Source of the DNA: Thecamonas trahens ATCC 50062 | Lineage: Eukaryota; Apusozoa; Apusomonadida; Apusomonadidae | Length of the DNA: 34,039 nucleotides | Assembly: GCF_000142905.1 (NCBI RefSeq) | Contig: NW_013657677.1 | Location: forward strand, 440,191 to 474,229 | Direction of reading: 5' to 3' | Part shown: positions 8,661 through 18,587 of the stretch, piece after piece | Position numbering within the stretch: the stretch's first letter is position 1 | How the letters are laid out: every line of letters starts with the position of its first letter | The notes under the pieces: model-generated | Told to the model about the DNA's origin: nothing | The model's database searches: none | The model's input: the letters and a program-made list of their open reading frames with translations, nothing else | Translations under genes and position numbers: made by a program

Positions 8661-11466
8661 ATGGCGGCCTCCTCGTCGCGCTTCTCGCTGCTGCTCCTGG
8701 AGGAGGGCGAGTACTACTTTGACGACTATGCCGCCTACCACTACCCCTCGCTGCCGCCGTCGCCCACCACGTACGCACCTCGCCTCGCTCCCCCCCCTTC
8801 CCCCTCTTCAGCCGCCTTCGTGGACGCGTCCGGCTCTGCTCCTCCTCGCTCTTCTTCGAACCGGAGGACGTGAGCCATCCCCTGGTCAAGCTCTCGTTCG
8901 CAAAGGTCCATGGCGTCTCCCGGTTCCGCGGACTGGGCGGGCACGGGCTGGCGAGTGATGAACTGGCGGCGATCTTTGTCATTCAGACCTCGCTCACCAT
9001 CACTCTCCTCGGCGACAACGTCATCAAGCCGTACACCTTTACCAAGGGCCGGGCTGACTTTGCCTTTGCCCTTCGCTACGCCGAGCTCGAGACCTTTCTC
9101 CCGCGGTTGCAGGATCTGTTGGAGATCAGCACGCTCGATGTGGCTGGCGCCGAGGCCCGGCTGGACTCGCTCATTGCCATCCGCGAGGCAAAGTTGACCT
9201 TTGATCACTCGTCGATCAAGGAGCTTTCCGAGCGGATCGAGCTGGAGATGCGTGCAGTCCACGAGTTGCCGCTGGTGCACAACCCCGGCCGATTTGTGCT
9301 CACAACGGCGCGAATCTATTTCCAGGCCTTTAACAACATCTCTGGCGAGCCTGTGGCAAGCTACGACCGGTCGGCCATCCGATCTGTGGCCCGGCGGCGG
9401 CATCTACTCCGGGCGACTGGGCTAGAGATCTTCATGGCCTCTGGCGACTCAATGCTGTTCTCGTTCTCGTCGCGAGCCGACCGCGAGGCTGTCTTCGAGG
9501 CCCTGTATGCACAAGACGGCGTGGCATCGCAGCAAGAGGAGTTTGCCGCCAACATGACGCTGCGGTGGCAGAACGGGCTTGTCTCCAACTACGAGTATCT
9601 CATGTTCCTCAACTCGATGGCCGACCGGTCGTTCAACGACCTGGCCCAGTATCCGGTCTTCCCATGGGTGGTTGCCGACTACACTTCGGCTGAGCTGGAC
9701 CTTGACAACCCGGCCACGTTCCGTGACCTGTCCAAGCCGGTCGGCGCGCTCAACCCGGACCGACTCGCTGGCTTCCGCCAGCGGTTTGAGCAGATGCCGG
9801 CCGACGGGACCGGCCCACTCACTCCGTTCCTGTATGGGACCCACTACTCGACACCGGGCTATGTGCTGTTTTACCTCGTCCGTTCTCAGCCTGCGCTCAT
9901 GCTCCGGCTTCAGAACGGCAAGTTTGACGCGCCGGACCGGCTGTTCACCGGCGTCGCCGCCACCTGGCGCAACTGCCTCCACTCGACCGGCGATGTCAAG
10001 GAGCTTATTCCCGAGTTCTACGCTGGCGACGGAAGCTTTCTTCGCAACACGGCAGGCATCGACTTTGGCGTCTGTCAGGGCTCGGGCGAGCGGGTCCACG
10101 ACGTCGAGCTCCCGCCGTGGGCGAGCGATGCAGCCGATTTTGTGACCAAGCTCCGCTCCGCGCTCGAGTCGAAGTATGTCTCGGATCACCTCCACGAGTG
10201 GATCGACCTTGTGTTTGGCCACAAGCAGCGCGGCGCTGCCGCCGACGCAGCCGATAACGTCTTTTACTACCTCACGTACGAGGGCGCGGTTGACATCGAA
10301 GCCATCGCCGATCCGCTCGAGCGCAAGGCCATCGAGTTGCAGATCTCCGAGTTTGGCCAAACGCCGACGCAGCTGTTCACCCGCCCACATCCGCGGCGCG
10401 GCGCAGTTGCAAGCCCGCTAGGTATCGGGCTCCCCGCGATCAGCGCACTGCCGACCAGCGGGAGCGAGGCTGCCGGAGGCGACGGCGGAGCATCGACAGT
10501 CAACGCCAGTCCCGTTGCCGGCGCGCCAGACAGCGCAGCGAGTTCCTGTGGATGGGGCGAGGTGGGAAGCCTTGTTGAGGACACGGCCTGGGGCCCGATT
10601 GCAGCCCACAAGGGTGCCGTGACCGGCCTGGTGGTCAGCGACGATGGGGCTCGCATCACGTCTGTTTCGCTCGACGGCTATCTACGGGTGTACGCCATGC
10701 CGGAAAACCGGCAGGTGCGGGCGGTGGCGCCGAGCTCGCTGGCACTGTCGTCGGTGACTGCACTGGACGCCAGTGGCGACACTTTTGTGGTGGGCGGGTG
10801 GGACAACGCAGTGTACGCTTACTCGATCGAGTATGGGTCGATCTCTGCCAAGCTCGAGTCGCACGACGCGGCGGTGTCGGGCGTGGTCATGGTCGACGAG
10901 CTGACGCTGGTCTCGACCTCGTGGGACTCGACGGTCAAGGTGTGGGAGCGCAAGTCGACGCGCAACGCCAGTTCTCACCTGTGCCCGTGGCCGAGATGCA
11001 GGAGCACGACGAGGCGGTTAAGGTCATGGCCATCGCTCCCGATTCGAGCCTGTTTGCGACGGCCTCGTCCGACGGAGCCATCGTGGTGTGGGACGCCGGC
11101 ACGCGTCGGGCAGTCGAGTACTTGCCGGACCATGACGGCGAGGTGACCGCACTTGGCTTTTCCGACCACAGCGCGTGGGTGGTGTCCGGCGACGATGGCG
11201 GGACGGCTCGCGTGACCGAGGCGCGGACTGGCGTAGTCGTGTTTGAGACCGATGTTAGCGAGCCGGTGCGCGCGGTGGCGTGCGATGGAAAGACTCTGCT
11301 CTGCAGCGCAGGCACGCACCTCCAGATGTGGGCGTTGGGCTCGGGTGCCGAGCAGGGCGCACAGCTCGACCTCGGCGCCGACGTCACTGCGCTGGCGGTG
11401 GTCGGCGGCGCGGCGTACGTCGGGCTCGACGACGGGACCATCCACCGGGTGGTGTTTAACGAGTAA
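8661..11466 (+). CDS. NSMAF: FAN/NSMAF orthologue (GRAM/PH-BEACH-WD40)
   Basis: Exon 1 is 8661-8770 and exon 2 begins at 8812. The 41-bp intron is gtacgc...cttcag. Splicing gives a join that follows FAN closely (RLRGRVRLCSSSLFFEPEDV). The N-terminus has RFSLLLLEEGEYYF. A PH/GRAM-like region follows (NPGRFVLTTARIYFQAF). The BEACH domain has the diagnostic NLADRS-like stretch (NSMADRSFNDLAQYPVFPWV), YGTHYSTPGYVLFYLVR and HLHEWIDLVFGHKQRG, then C-terminal WD40 repeats. Length is about 920 residues, as in animal FAN. Between 10945 and 10975 the WD40 frame changes from WDSTVKVWERK to FSPVPVAEMQEHD. A one-base indel is likeliest; a 32-bp intron at 10940-10971 would also restore the frame but removes the VW of the repeat. 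FAN links TNF-receptor-type signals to neutral sphingomyelinase in animals. Here a membrane-trafficking role is a safe inference. The stop faces C1D 46 bp away. Confidence 0.93.
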
Positions 11467-11512
11467 AGGGAGCAAGAACGGAGAAGAGACTTGCGTGGGC
11501 AGGCGAGGACCA

Positions 11513-12188
11513 TCAGTGCCTGGACTTCTTGGACTTCTTCTTGGACTTGTCCTTCTTCGACTTGCCCTTGCTCTTGGCCTTGGCCTTCTTTGCGGCGTGG
11601 GCGTCGCCAGCCTCTGCGTCACCATCATCAGCGTCACGGCCCTTCCGCTTGGAGCCCGGCGCGGCCGCAGCGGCCGCCGCCACCTCCATGGGGGCCACGT
11701 CCCCTGCGCCTGCGGCCACCACGTCGCCGGCGGCCCGCATTGAGGCCTTCTGGCCCTCACGAACGGCGGCATGGACCTCCAGCTTGTGCACGTACGACTT
11801 GACCCGGGCAAGCTCGTCCGCAACCGGGTGTGCGGACGGGTCCTGGCCCTGTGTCTTGAGGTAGACTGTAGACCGGGTGAGGCGGGCGGTGTGAGTGGGG
11901 AAGAGGGGAGAAGGGGGGCAGGGGAGGGGATCCGTCCGTGGGCCATCCAGGGCCATCCTGCAGCAGGGTGTTGGTGGGCAGGCAAGGGGGGAGAAGGGGC
12001 GTACTGTGGAAGAGCGAGTTGAGCGAGTATGCGAGGGCGACGTTGAGCTTGGCCTTGTCGGCATTGTCCAGGTTCTCCATCACCTCCTCGAGCGGCTTCT
12101 CCAGCAGCGGTTGCATGGTGGCTTCGACCTGGGCAAGCGCCGCATCGACCTCGTCCAGGGCGCGCGAGGCACCGGCCGGGAGCGACAT
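11513..12188 (-). CDS. C1D: C1D/Rrp47 family nuclear exosome cofactor
   Basis: Exons are 12005-12188 and 11513-11865. The 139-bp intron (11866-12004) has donor GTACGC and acceptor CTACAG. Joining creates AYSLNSLFHIYLKTQG, the hallmark of the Sas10/C1D domain, and the total is 178 residues. The N-terminal ~90 residues form the helical C1D domain (LLEKPLEEVMENLDNADKAK, then HPVADELARVKSYV). The C-terminus is an acidic patch followed by a Lys-rich tail (KKAKAKSKGKSKKDKSKKK), a strong nuclear/nucleolar signal. C1D/Rrp47 partners Rrp6 and helps the exosome process rRNA and snoRNA 3' ends. ATG at 12188 is preceded by a CT repeat. It is divergent from the membrane-protein gene at 12475, with 286 bp between them. 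Confidence 0.9.
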
Positions 12189-12394
12189 GAGAGAGAGATT
12201 GGTCAACGAACGGGCGAATGAGGCTGACTGTGTTTGGACGGCGAATTATCCTGCTGATGGCATTGGCAGACGTTCCATCAAACCACCCACGCTGACACGG
12301 GTGCCAGCCATGCCCACTCCTGCCTCTACCCCCCCTACCCCCTACCTACCACCGCTCTCACACAGCCTCACAGCACCCACCCACCCGCATACCT

Positions 12395-12461
12395 AATCCC
12401 CTCCCTCATCCCCCCCTTCCCCTCCCTTCCCTCCTTGTTGCCCACCCCCCCCCTTCCCCCG
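12395..12461 (+). promoter_or_regulatory. C/T-rich tract upstream of the membrane-protein gene
   Basis: Almost pure pyrimidine on the plus strand, ending about 13 bp before the ATG at 12475. Similar tracts precede most genes here on their own coding strand: 8570-8640, 18540-18562, 20050-20172 (+) and 16988-17030, 18268-18305, 24880-24893, 27254-27315, 32386-32465 (-). It may be a core-promoter or 5'UTR element. Some end in CAG before the ATG, so a 5'UTR splice site is an alternative for those. Confidence 0.5.
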
Positions 12462-12474
12462 TTCGAACAGGGCC

Positions 12475-15009
12475 ATGGCGCCCGCCCCGATAGTTGGCTC
12501 GCTCATGGTGGCTGTGGTGGGCATGCTGGCAATGGCGTGCATGGTTGATGGCGCAGGCTTCAGTATTGCGCAGGTGGCATCGGTGCCTATGCCGGATTGG
12601 ATCGGCAATGATCCTGCTCTTGGCCAGAACATTCTACCTGGCATGCTCGCTGCCGACGGCGGCCTGCTGGCCATCGCCATGGAAGAGTACGGCGTGTACA
12701 CAGTGCTGCTGCCGACAATTGCGGAGACGCGTCAATTGGCCGTCAGCGAGCCAGCAAGCTACAAGCTCGACATTGCGTTTGCCATCTACGACGATGCGCT
12801 TGTCCCGCCGCTGGACGAGTTCACCAAAGCAGTGGTGTGCGATGGCCGGCGGATGATTCTCTCTTCGTTGGGCCATGCGGACCACAACGGCGGGGTTGCT
12901 ATTGTCGACATTGCATACGGTGAGACGGCCGAATCAGTGACCGCGACCGGAGTGTACGTCGAGACTCCGCAGGACCGGCTGTGGGGACAGAGCTGGGGCA
13001 CGGCCCTCGCCGCCAACCGCAGCTGCCTCGAGTTTGTGGTGACGATCAACAATGACACACATGCCGCCATGGACTTTGACGTCATGGCCATTCAAGGCAG
13101 CCCGCCGACCGCGACGCGGATCGATGTCGTGCCTCAGCCAGTCAACGAGACCGGAACCTTTGCGTGCTTTGTGGGCAACAGAATGGTTTCGATTGGTGAA
13201 GCTCCCGACGCCGCATCGCCTGATGGCTCCAATGTCATGGTCATGGAGCGCGTCGGCGGAAGCGGCGCGTGGACGACAAGCGTTCTTGCTGCCAACATCT
13301 ACGACTCGGCAGACTACATGCCGACGGTCTGTGGCGACGACTTTTTCGCCTACATCACGCGGTTCTCCGCGGCTGACGGCGGTGTCCTCGTCATCCACGA
13401 TTGGCACAATGACCAGCGCGGCGCAATGGTAGCGCACATCGAGGTCGCTGGCTTTTACTGCCCATTTGCATTGGCCGCCGGCGATGGCATGCTTTTGCTT
13501 TCGTGTCCGCTGGCGAGCCCGAGCGAGCTTTCCGCAAACGTGTTTCTTGCTTTTGAGCGGGACGCCAGTGGCGCTTGGGTCAACGCCACAGAGAGCCTTC
13601 CAGCGGGGCTACTCTCGTTTGAGCCAGAAATCCCTGTCGGCATCGCCTCGGGTCTTGTGGCACCGGCACAGGTTGTCTCCATGTCGTCCGAAGGTCGACT
13701 TGTCTACGTCAACGTGGTCAACATTTCCAACGCCGACAACTATGCCCACTACGACTTTGTCGTGGCTGATGTCTGCTTTGGCGGATGCTCCGAGGACACG
13801 GGACACGGCCGCTGCGTCGGCCCGAATCTGTGCCAGTGTGAACTAGGATGGCAGCTGCCTGACTGCTCGATGACGACAACCGCAAGAGGAACCCAGGAAT
13901 CGGCAGCGGCGGCAAAGGCCAGCGTTGCCGCGTCGCCGGCTGTGCTGTCTGCCTATGTATGGGTGGCGGCGGGGCTGCTGCTTGCCATTGTGACATGCGT
14001 GCAACGGGCGCGCAGCTCGACGTCGCGGTCGCCGTTCTACGTCCGTGTGCGGTACTTGACCAAGCTGGTGCGCGACCACTCTGTGTGCGGCATCTTTGTG
14101 CATGAAGCCGGTGATCCGTTCTCGCGTGCAGCACGGGTTGTTACCCTCATCCACACGCTCTCGATCATGTACATGACGTCGCAGATTGTGGTGTACCTCA
14201 ACAACGAGCACCTCCACTACACGTCATCGACCAGCGATCGTGTGCAGGAAGCTGCACTTGCGGCGGCGCTGTCGACGACGCTGTCTGCGGTGATGGGCGT
14301 GACGCTGGTCTCATGGGGCATGCGCCGCGAGTGGGGTGACCCTCTGCAGACGGCGCTGGGGCATGAGAGCGGCGAGCTGAGTCCGCCGCCCCGGCACCCG
14401 AAATCGACCGCATTCTTTGTTGGCGGGTGCGTGGTGAGCGTGCTGACCATCGGTGCCAACGTGGCGCTGGTCCTTTTTGTGCAAGCGTCGGGGACAGCGA
14501 TGTACTCGCTCGTGTCGTTTGGCTCCTCGGCTGCTGTTTCGCTCTTTCTTGTCGAGCCGCTCCTTGTCTTTCTCAAGCACCAAGTCTGGAATCAGGACAC
14601 GGTGTGGTCGCTGCGCGGCGCGGCCGCGTTTAGCGGAGCGCGCGTCGGCACAGCGCTGCAGCCGATGTCAGCGCGTGGCGCTCGCGGGGTTCGCGAGCAG
14701 CCAGTCCTCACCGGGCGGCTTGCCAACGTGGTGGTCGCCGAAGCCAATTGGGAGTCTTCGTCGCGGCTCCGGATCCGTGCGCCGTCCGAGGTCTTTTCCG
14801 CCGTTGCCGTCGGCGACTATGTGGCCGTGGCAGGGCTCCTTGTCAAGGTGCTTGAGCGTCGGTCATCGATTGAGGTCGACGTCGATATCACGCCTGCCAT
14901 CCAGTCTGGCTCGTCACTCTCGTTTACCGACGTTGCCTTTGAGGTCAACATCGAGCTGCCGTCTGGGCAGGTGAGTTTGGGCGGCAAGGCGACGCCGCGT
15001 TTGCCGTAG
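12475..15009 (+). CDS. Multi-pass membrane protein with large ectodomain and EGF module, polycystin-like transmembrane region
   Basis: 844 residues. The hydrophobic N-terminus (SLMVAVVGMLAMACMVDGAG) is a signal peptide. Residues ~30-430 form an ectodomain of repeated beta-rich segments with N-glycosylation sequons; a propeller is possible. Residues ~434-464 are an EGF-like module with six cysteines (CFGGC, CVGPNLCQC, LPDC). Five hydrophobic helices follow, near 489-509, 555-575, 593-615, 646-670 and 679-700. The stretch HSVCGIFVHEAGDPFSRAAR before helix 2 and VEPLLVFL in helix 5 resemble the post-PLAT region of polycystin-1 family proteins (F-R-QR before a helix; V-(Q/E)PL-V in a later one). 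No PLAT domain or channel pore is visible. The cytoplasmic tail of ~140 residues is unassigned. A strong donor-like gtgagt at 14971 leaves room for a different last exon. The stop lies 15 bp from the convergent sorting nexin stop. Confidence 0.72.
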   Translation: MAPAPIVGSLMVAVVGMLAMACMVDGAGFSIAQVASVPMPDWIGNDPALGQNILPGMLAADGGLLAIAMEEYGVYTVLLPTIAETRQLAVSEPASYKLDIAFAIYDDALVPPLDEFTKAVVCDGRRMILSSLGHADHNGGVAIVDIAYGETAESVTATGVYVETPQDRLWGQSWGTALAANRSCLEFVVTINNDTHAAMDFDVMAIQGSPPTATRIDVVPQPVNETGTFACFVGNRMVSIGEAPDAASPDGSNVMVMERVGGSGAWTTSVLAANIYDSADYMPTVCGDDFFAYITRFSAADGGVLVIHDWHNDQRGAMVAHIEVAGFYCPFALAAGDGMLLLSCPLASPSELSANVFLAFERDASGAWVNATESLPAGLLSFEPEIPVGIASGLVAPAQVVSMSSEGRLVYVNVVNISNADNYAHYDFVVADVCFGGCSEDTGHGRCVGPNLCQCELGWQLPDCSMTTTARGTQESAAAAKASVAASPAVLSAYVWVAAGLLLAIVTCVQRARSSTSRSPFYVRVRYLTKLVRDHSVCGIFVHEAGDPFSRAARVVTLIHTLSIMYMTSQIVVYLNNEHLHYTSSTSDRVQEAALAAALSTTLSAVMGVTLVSWGMRREWGDPLQTALGHESGELSPPPRHPKSTAFFVGGCVVSVLTIGANVALVLFVQASGTAMYSLVSFGSSAAVSLFLVEPLLVFLKHQVWNQDTVWSLRGAAAFSGARVGTALQPMSARGARGVREQPVLTGRLANVVVAEANWESSSRLRIRAPSEVFSAVAVGDYVAVAGLLVKVLERRSSIEVDVDITPAIQSGSSLSFTDVAFEVNIELPSGQVSLGGKATPRLP

Positions 15010-15024
15010 TCTCGGGCGACAGTC

Positions 15025-16987
15025 TCATGGCGCGGCCACGACGGGCGGCGGCGGCGACGACGGCTCAACGCTGGGAGAAAGAACCGGCTCGGCCGTGTCA
15101 GAAGCGTGGAGCTTCGTAAAGTGTGCATACTCGATGTCGTACGCAGCTTGGTCGACCGGGTAGGCATCGAGCTCACCGGCGAGGGCGGTCCAGGAGGCTG
15201 CCGCGCGGGCGTGGAGTGCAGCCTGGGTGCGGGCGTAGGCGAGGAGAGCGAGCTTGTTGTCAATGGCGCGGGTGGCATGAAAGTGGTTGAGTTCAGCGAC
15301 GGCAACGGCGAGGTGGGCCTGTGCTGCCTCGACTGAGCCCTCGGGAACAGGTTGCGAGGCTGCCTGCAGCTTGGCGTTCTTGGCCACAGCGGCGGTGCGC
15401 GAGGAGACCTCGGTTTTGACGGCGGCGAGGGTGACGCCGAGCGCATCGCGTGAGGACTGGAAGCAGTTGGCAAGGTCCGACTCGGCGAGCGAGGCCTCCA
15501 GCTGGAGCTGGGCTTGGGTCTGGAGAGTGGCTGATACGGCGCCAAGACAGCCTGTAGCCGACGAGCACTCATCACACTCTGCGCGCCAGCAGAACGGATC
15601 GCCGGTAGAGCCAGACATCTGCGAGAAGCCCTGCCACAGCTCCTCAGTCGACTCGACAAGCTCAAGTCGCTTCTTGGCCGACGCGTTCATGACATCGACA
15701 AGGGCCGTCCAGTGCTTGGCATGGTTGGGCATGGCGCGGACAAAGTCCTGGGCCTGGTCGACCTCTTCGCCAGACGAAAGCGATGGCGTGGCGGCGGCAG
15801 AGACAGCAGAAAGGAAGGCCTTGCCCTGGACATCGTCGCGCTCGGCGGCGCGCTTACCCTGCTTCCACTCGCCCTCAGACGTCGAGTCGACCGAGAGAAA
15901 GTGGTGGAAGACCGGGGCCGAGCGGAGAACCGGATGGCGAGCGACCGCGTTGAGAAAGACGGCGAGAAAATGCCGCCTGTACGACACGATGTTGTCCTTG
16001 AACCGCCCGGTCAGCTGCTTGGATGGGATTTCAGGAATGGCGATGCCGGCGTACTTGGCGACAAGCCGCTCGCGAAGCCAGTGGAAGTGCTTGTAGCGAT
16101 GCAAGACGGCCCAGCCCTTGGCTGGCGTCCGTATGCTGTACGAGGTGAACTTCTTGAGACCACCAAACTTGGAGCCGCGTGCCAACGCAACATCGACCTC
16201 GATCTCAAAGTACGGCTCGACCTCGCGCCACTCGTAGCGAGCGTCGATGGCGCAGTGGCCCGAAGACGACGGCTCGTCCTGCAAAGACAGCTCGGTAGCG
16301 ACAGGGGCGGGGGTGGAGGCGGTGGCGGGGGAGGTGGCGGGGGAGGTGGAGGCCGGTGGCGACGACAGCGTCGGTGACGCCAGGGCGTCGGCCACATGGG
16401 CGTCCATGGCCTCGTTGAGCTCGCCAAACTCGACAAGAGACGGGATAGTCATGGGCTCCGGCGTAGCAATCGGCCTGCGGTCTGCAGCCGTAGCGGGATC
16501 GAGCCGGTCGAGGGCTGCGGCGAGGGTGCCATCGGGATCGTCGGTGGAGACGCGTGCGGCGGTGGCCGGCTCCGACACAGCAGGCACGGCATCAGGAAGG
16601 AGGGCGTAGTTCTCGGGAAAGTAGCCGACCTTGCAGGTGGGGTCGGACTTGAGGTAGCCCTCCCACCAGCCGTCGTCTCCAGTCGACTTGTTGGTTACCA
16701 CGATAGTGTCGCCGACCTGTGTGCGTGTGTGTGTGGGGTGGGGGGGGGGNNNNNNNNNNNNNNNNNNNNNNNNNNNNNNNNNNNNNNNNNNNNNNNNNNN
16801 NNNNNNNNNNNNNNNNNNNNNNNNNNNNNNNNNNNNNNNNNNNNNNNNNCGGGTTATTGGTGATGCCAGACGATAGGGGCGTGGAGAGAGGGGGGGAAGG
16901 GGAGGGGGGGGGCGATGGGCGTACCTTGAAGGCGAGGTCATTGGCGGTCTGGCGCTCAAAGGCGAAGCATGCCACACGCTCCTCCAT
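15025..16987 (-). CDS. SNX9-type sorting nexin (SH3-PX-BAR)
   Basis: Exon 1 is 16925-16987 (ATG at 16987, MEERVACFAFERQTANDLAF). Exon 2 is 15025-16716. The intron (16717-16924) has donor GTACGC and acceptor ACACAG and contains the assembly gap. Splicing completes an N-terminal SH3 domain (DDGWWEGYL, VGYFPENY), giving 584 residues. A Pro/Ser/Thr/Ala-rich linker follows. The PX domain has the SNX9-like RYKHFHWLRERL, IPEIPSKQLTGRF and RRHFLAVFLNAVARHPVL; basic residues here bind phosphoinositides in the family. The EWKQGKRAAERDD motif links PX to the BAR domain, which ends with the conserved ELNHFHATR. Family members bend membrane and recruit dynamin and WASP during endocytosis. SH3 plus EWK-GKRKAERD makes the SNX9/18/33 assignment firm; which paralogue cannot be told. 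Confidence 0.93.
16750..16849. other. Assembly gap of 100 N
   Basis: Exactly 100 N, a conventional placeholder, so the true length is unknown. It is flanked by a run of nine G and a (GT)n/(CA)n tract, so sequencing probably failed in low-complexity DNA. It lies wholly inside the intron of the sorting nexin gene and breaks no exon. Confidence 0.97.
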
Positions 16988-17292
16988 GGCCGGGAGTGGG
17001 GGAGGGGGGGGGGGGAGGGGGTGAGGAGGGGAGGGGTGCTCACAGGTGTGCAAGGCGCGAGGAGTTGCTTTTCGTGCGAAGGCAGTGCCAGTGGCAGGTG
17101 AGTGGTGGTTGACGAGCAAGGTGGAGGTGGAGGGGGGGGGGGGGGGTAGTAAGCAAGTTAGGAAGGAGATGAACGGTGTTCAATGATGGAGGGGTGCGGG
17201 AGGGCGGGGGGAGGGGGATCCTGTACCTGTACTTGCATCATCAGATGGCGTGGACAGAAACGGGGAAGGGGGGGAGGGGGGGGGGGGGGGAG
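16988..17292. promoter_or_regulatory. Spacer between the SMS-type gene end and the sorting nexin start
   Basis: 305 bp between two minus-strand genes. It contains several G runs (16998-17020, 17132-17146, 17268-17290), which are C/T-rich tracts on the coding strand, placed directly upstream of the sorting nexin ATG and directly downstream of the SMS-type stop. No open frame or RNA gene is apparent. Confidence 0.5.
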
Positions 17293-18267
17293 TTACGAGT
17301 CGCGTAGGGCGTAGGGCCAATAGTTGGGCACCAGCTTCCATGTGCACATTGTGGCGAACCACCCGATGATGACGTCAACAGTGTAGTGTGAGCGGGTGGC
17401 GACGATGAAGAAGAAGGCCATGAGGGTGCAGAAGGTAACGAGCCAATTGAGGCCGCGGTATTGCGGAAAGTAGGTGTGTGTGATCTGCCAGAAGATAACG
17501 ATCATGATCGAATGGCCGGAGAAGAGCAGGTCGCCGCAATGAACGTTGGCGAGGCCCATGGTGGCGAGGCCGTTCATGGTGTTGAGCCAGAAGGACGAGA
17601 TCTCCTCGCGCGAGTACCTGCAGTGGTTGTCGGTGACCGGGAGATTCGTCATGGAGATGGTGAAGATGCGGAGGATGTAGAGCGCGGTCTGAGTGATCCA
17701 CATGCGGGTGACGATCTTGTAGAACTGCGAGCGGTGGCGGTAGCCGCCGAGGTAGACGACAACAAAGACCGAGACAAACATGGGGTAGTCGCCGAGGTTT
17801 TCGGGCCGCAGCATGGGGATGTACTCGTGGCCCAGATCCGGGAGCGGCGGTTGCTCTGGCAGGTGATAGTGCACGTAGTTCATGGTGTGAATAAGCGCAA
17901 AGCTTGCCGCCATGTACACACACAGCGCAGCAACGACCGAGCGCTTGGGATGGGCCATGACAAAGGCTGCCTCGCGCGAGCCGTGCTCGCCGAGGTCGCT
18001 GCTGGCTGGCCCGCCCAGAACCTTCTTGTCGAGACCCTTGGCATCCGACGCGTCCGACTCTGCCTCTACCGGCTCGATGAGCGCCTCCAGCGGGAGGGCA
18101 GGCGGTGCGTCCGAGACAGCACCGGCGTCAGCGTGTGGGCGCGGCGAGGCAAGGCCGGCCTCCATGCGGTGGAGCGTGCCCATGTTGTTGACCGAGGCTA
18201 TGCGGCGGACAGCGCCGTTGGAGCCCCACATGGACGACACGTTGGTGGACGAGGTCGAGTGGAGCAT
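17293..18267 (-). CDS. Sphingomyelin synthase-type PAP2 family phosphotransferase
   Basis: 324 residues from ATG at 18267 (MLHSTSSTN); further upstream the frame has no ATG. The N-terminal ~95 residues are polar and probably cytosolic, with no SAM domain. About six transmembrane helices follow, beginning RSVVAALCVYMAASFALIHT. Active-site motifs of the SMS family are present: CGDLLFSGHS (residues ~243-252) and SHYTVDVIIGWF (~291-302). The two His and the Asp form the catalytic triad in this family. These enzymes move a phospho-headgroup from a glycerophospholipid to ceramide, making sphingomyelin, ceramide phosphoethanolamine or inositol phosphorylceramide in Golgi or plasma membrane. The headgroup cannot be told from sequence alone. 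The gene is divergent from the FAD monooxygenase gene, with 320 bp between. Confidence 0.88.
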   Translation of the reverse strand: MLHSTSSTNVSSMWGSNGAVRRIASVNNMGTLHRMEAGLASPRPHADAGAVSDAPPALPLEALIEPVEAESDASDAKGLDKKVLGGPASSDLGEHGSREAAFVMAHPKRSVVAALCVYMAASFALIHTMNYVHYHLPEQPPLPDLGHEYIPMLRPENLGDYPMFVSVFVVVYLGGYRHRSQFYKIVTRMWITQTALYILRIFTISMTNLPVTDNHCRYSREEISSFWLNTMNGLATMGLANVHCGDLLFSGHSIMIVIFWQITHTYFPQYRGLNWLVTFCTLMAFFFIVATRSHYTVDVIIGWFATMCTWKLVPNYWPYALRDS

Positions 18268-18587
18268 GGGTAGGAGTGGGGGGGGGGAGGGTGGGGGAGG
18301 GAGGGGTGAAGTGTGCGAGGAAGGAGGTGGGGAGGGAGGTGGGGAAGTAGGAGTGGGCCCATATTGAGCGGGCAAAGTTGGCCGGCGACGTGGCAGCGGC
18401 AGCCGTGTGCAGCTGGCCGTGCGTCCTCCAGATTTGCTCCATTTCGCCTATTTGACACCGTTCGCTGCGCCTCCATCCACGCACAGCCGAGGGGTTGACC
18501 GGCCAACCTTCCCGGCAGATTTCCTCGCCTCCTCCTCTCGCCCCCCCCCCCCCCCCCCTTCTTGTTGTTGTACACACACTGGAAAAT
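18268..18587. promoter_or_regulatory. Bidirectional promoter region, SMS-type gene / FAD monooxygenase
   Basis: 320 bp between divergent ATGs. The left end (18268-18345) is G-rich, meaning C/T-rich toward the SMS-type gene. The right end (18540-18562) is a long C run toward the monooxygenase gene, ending 25 bp before its ATG. The middle (~18360-18500) is ordinary mixed sequence. I recognise no TATA box. Confidence 0.5.

Noticed and set aside
14971-14976. gtgagt donor near the end of the membrane-protein gene
   Set aside because: No acceptor or further exon fits before the convergent gene, so it is probably a chance match.
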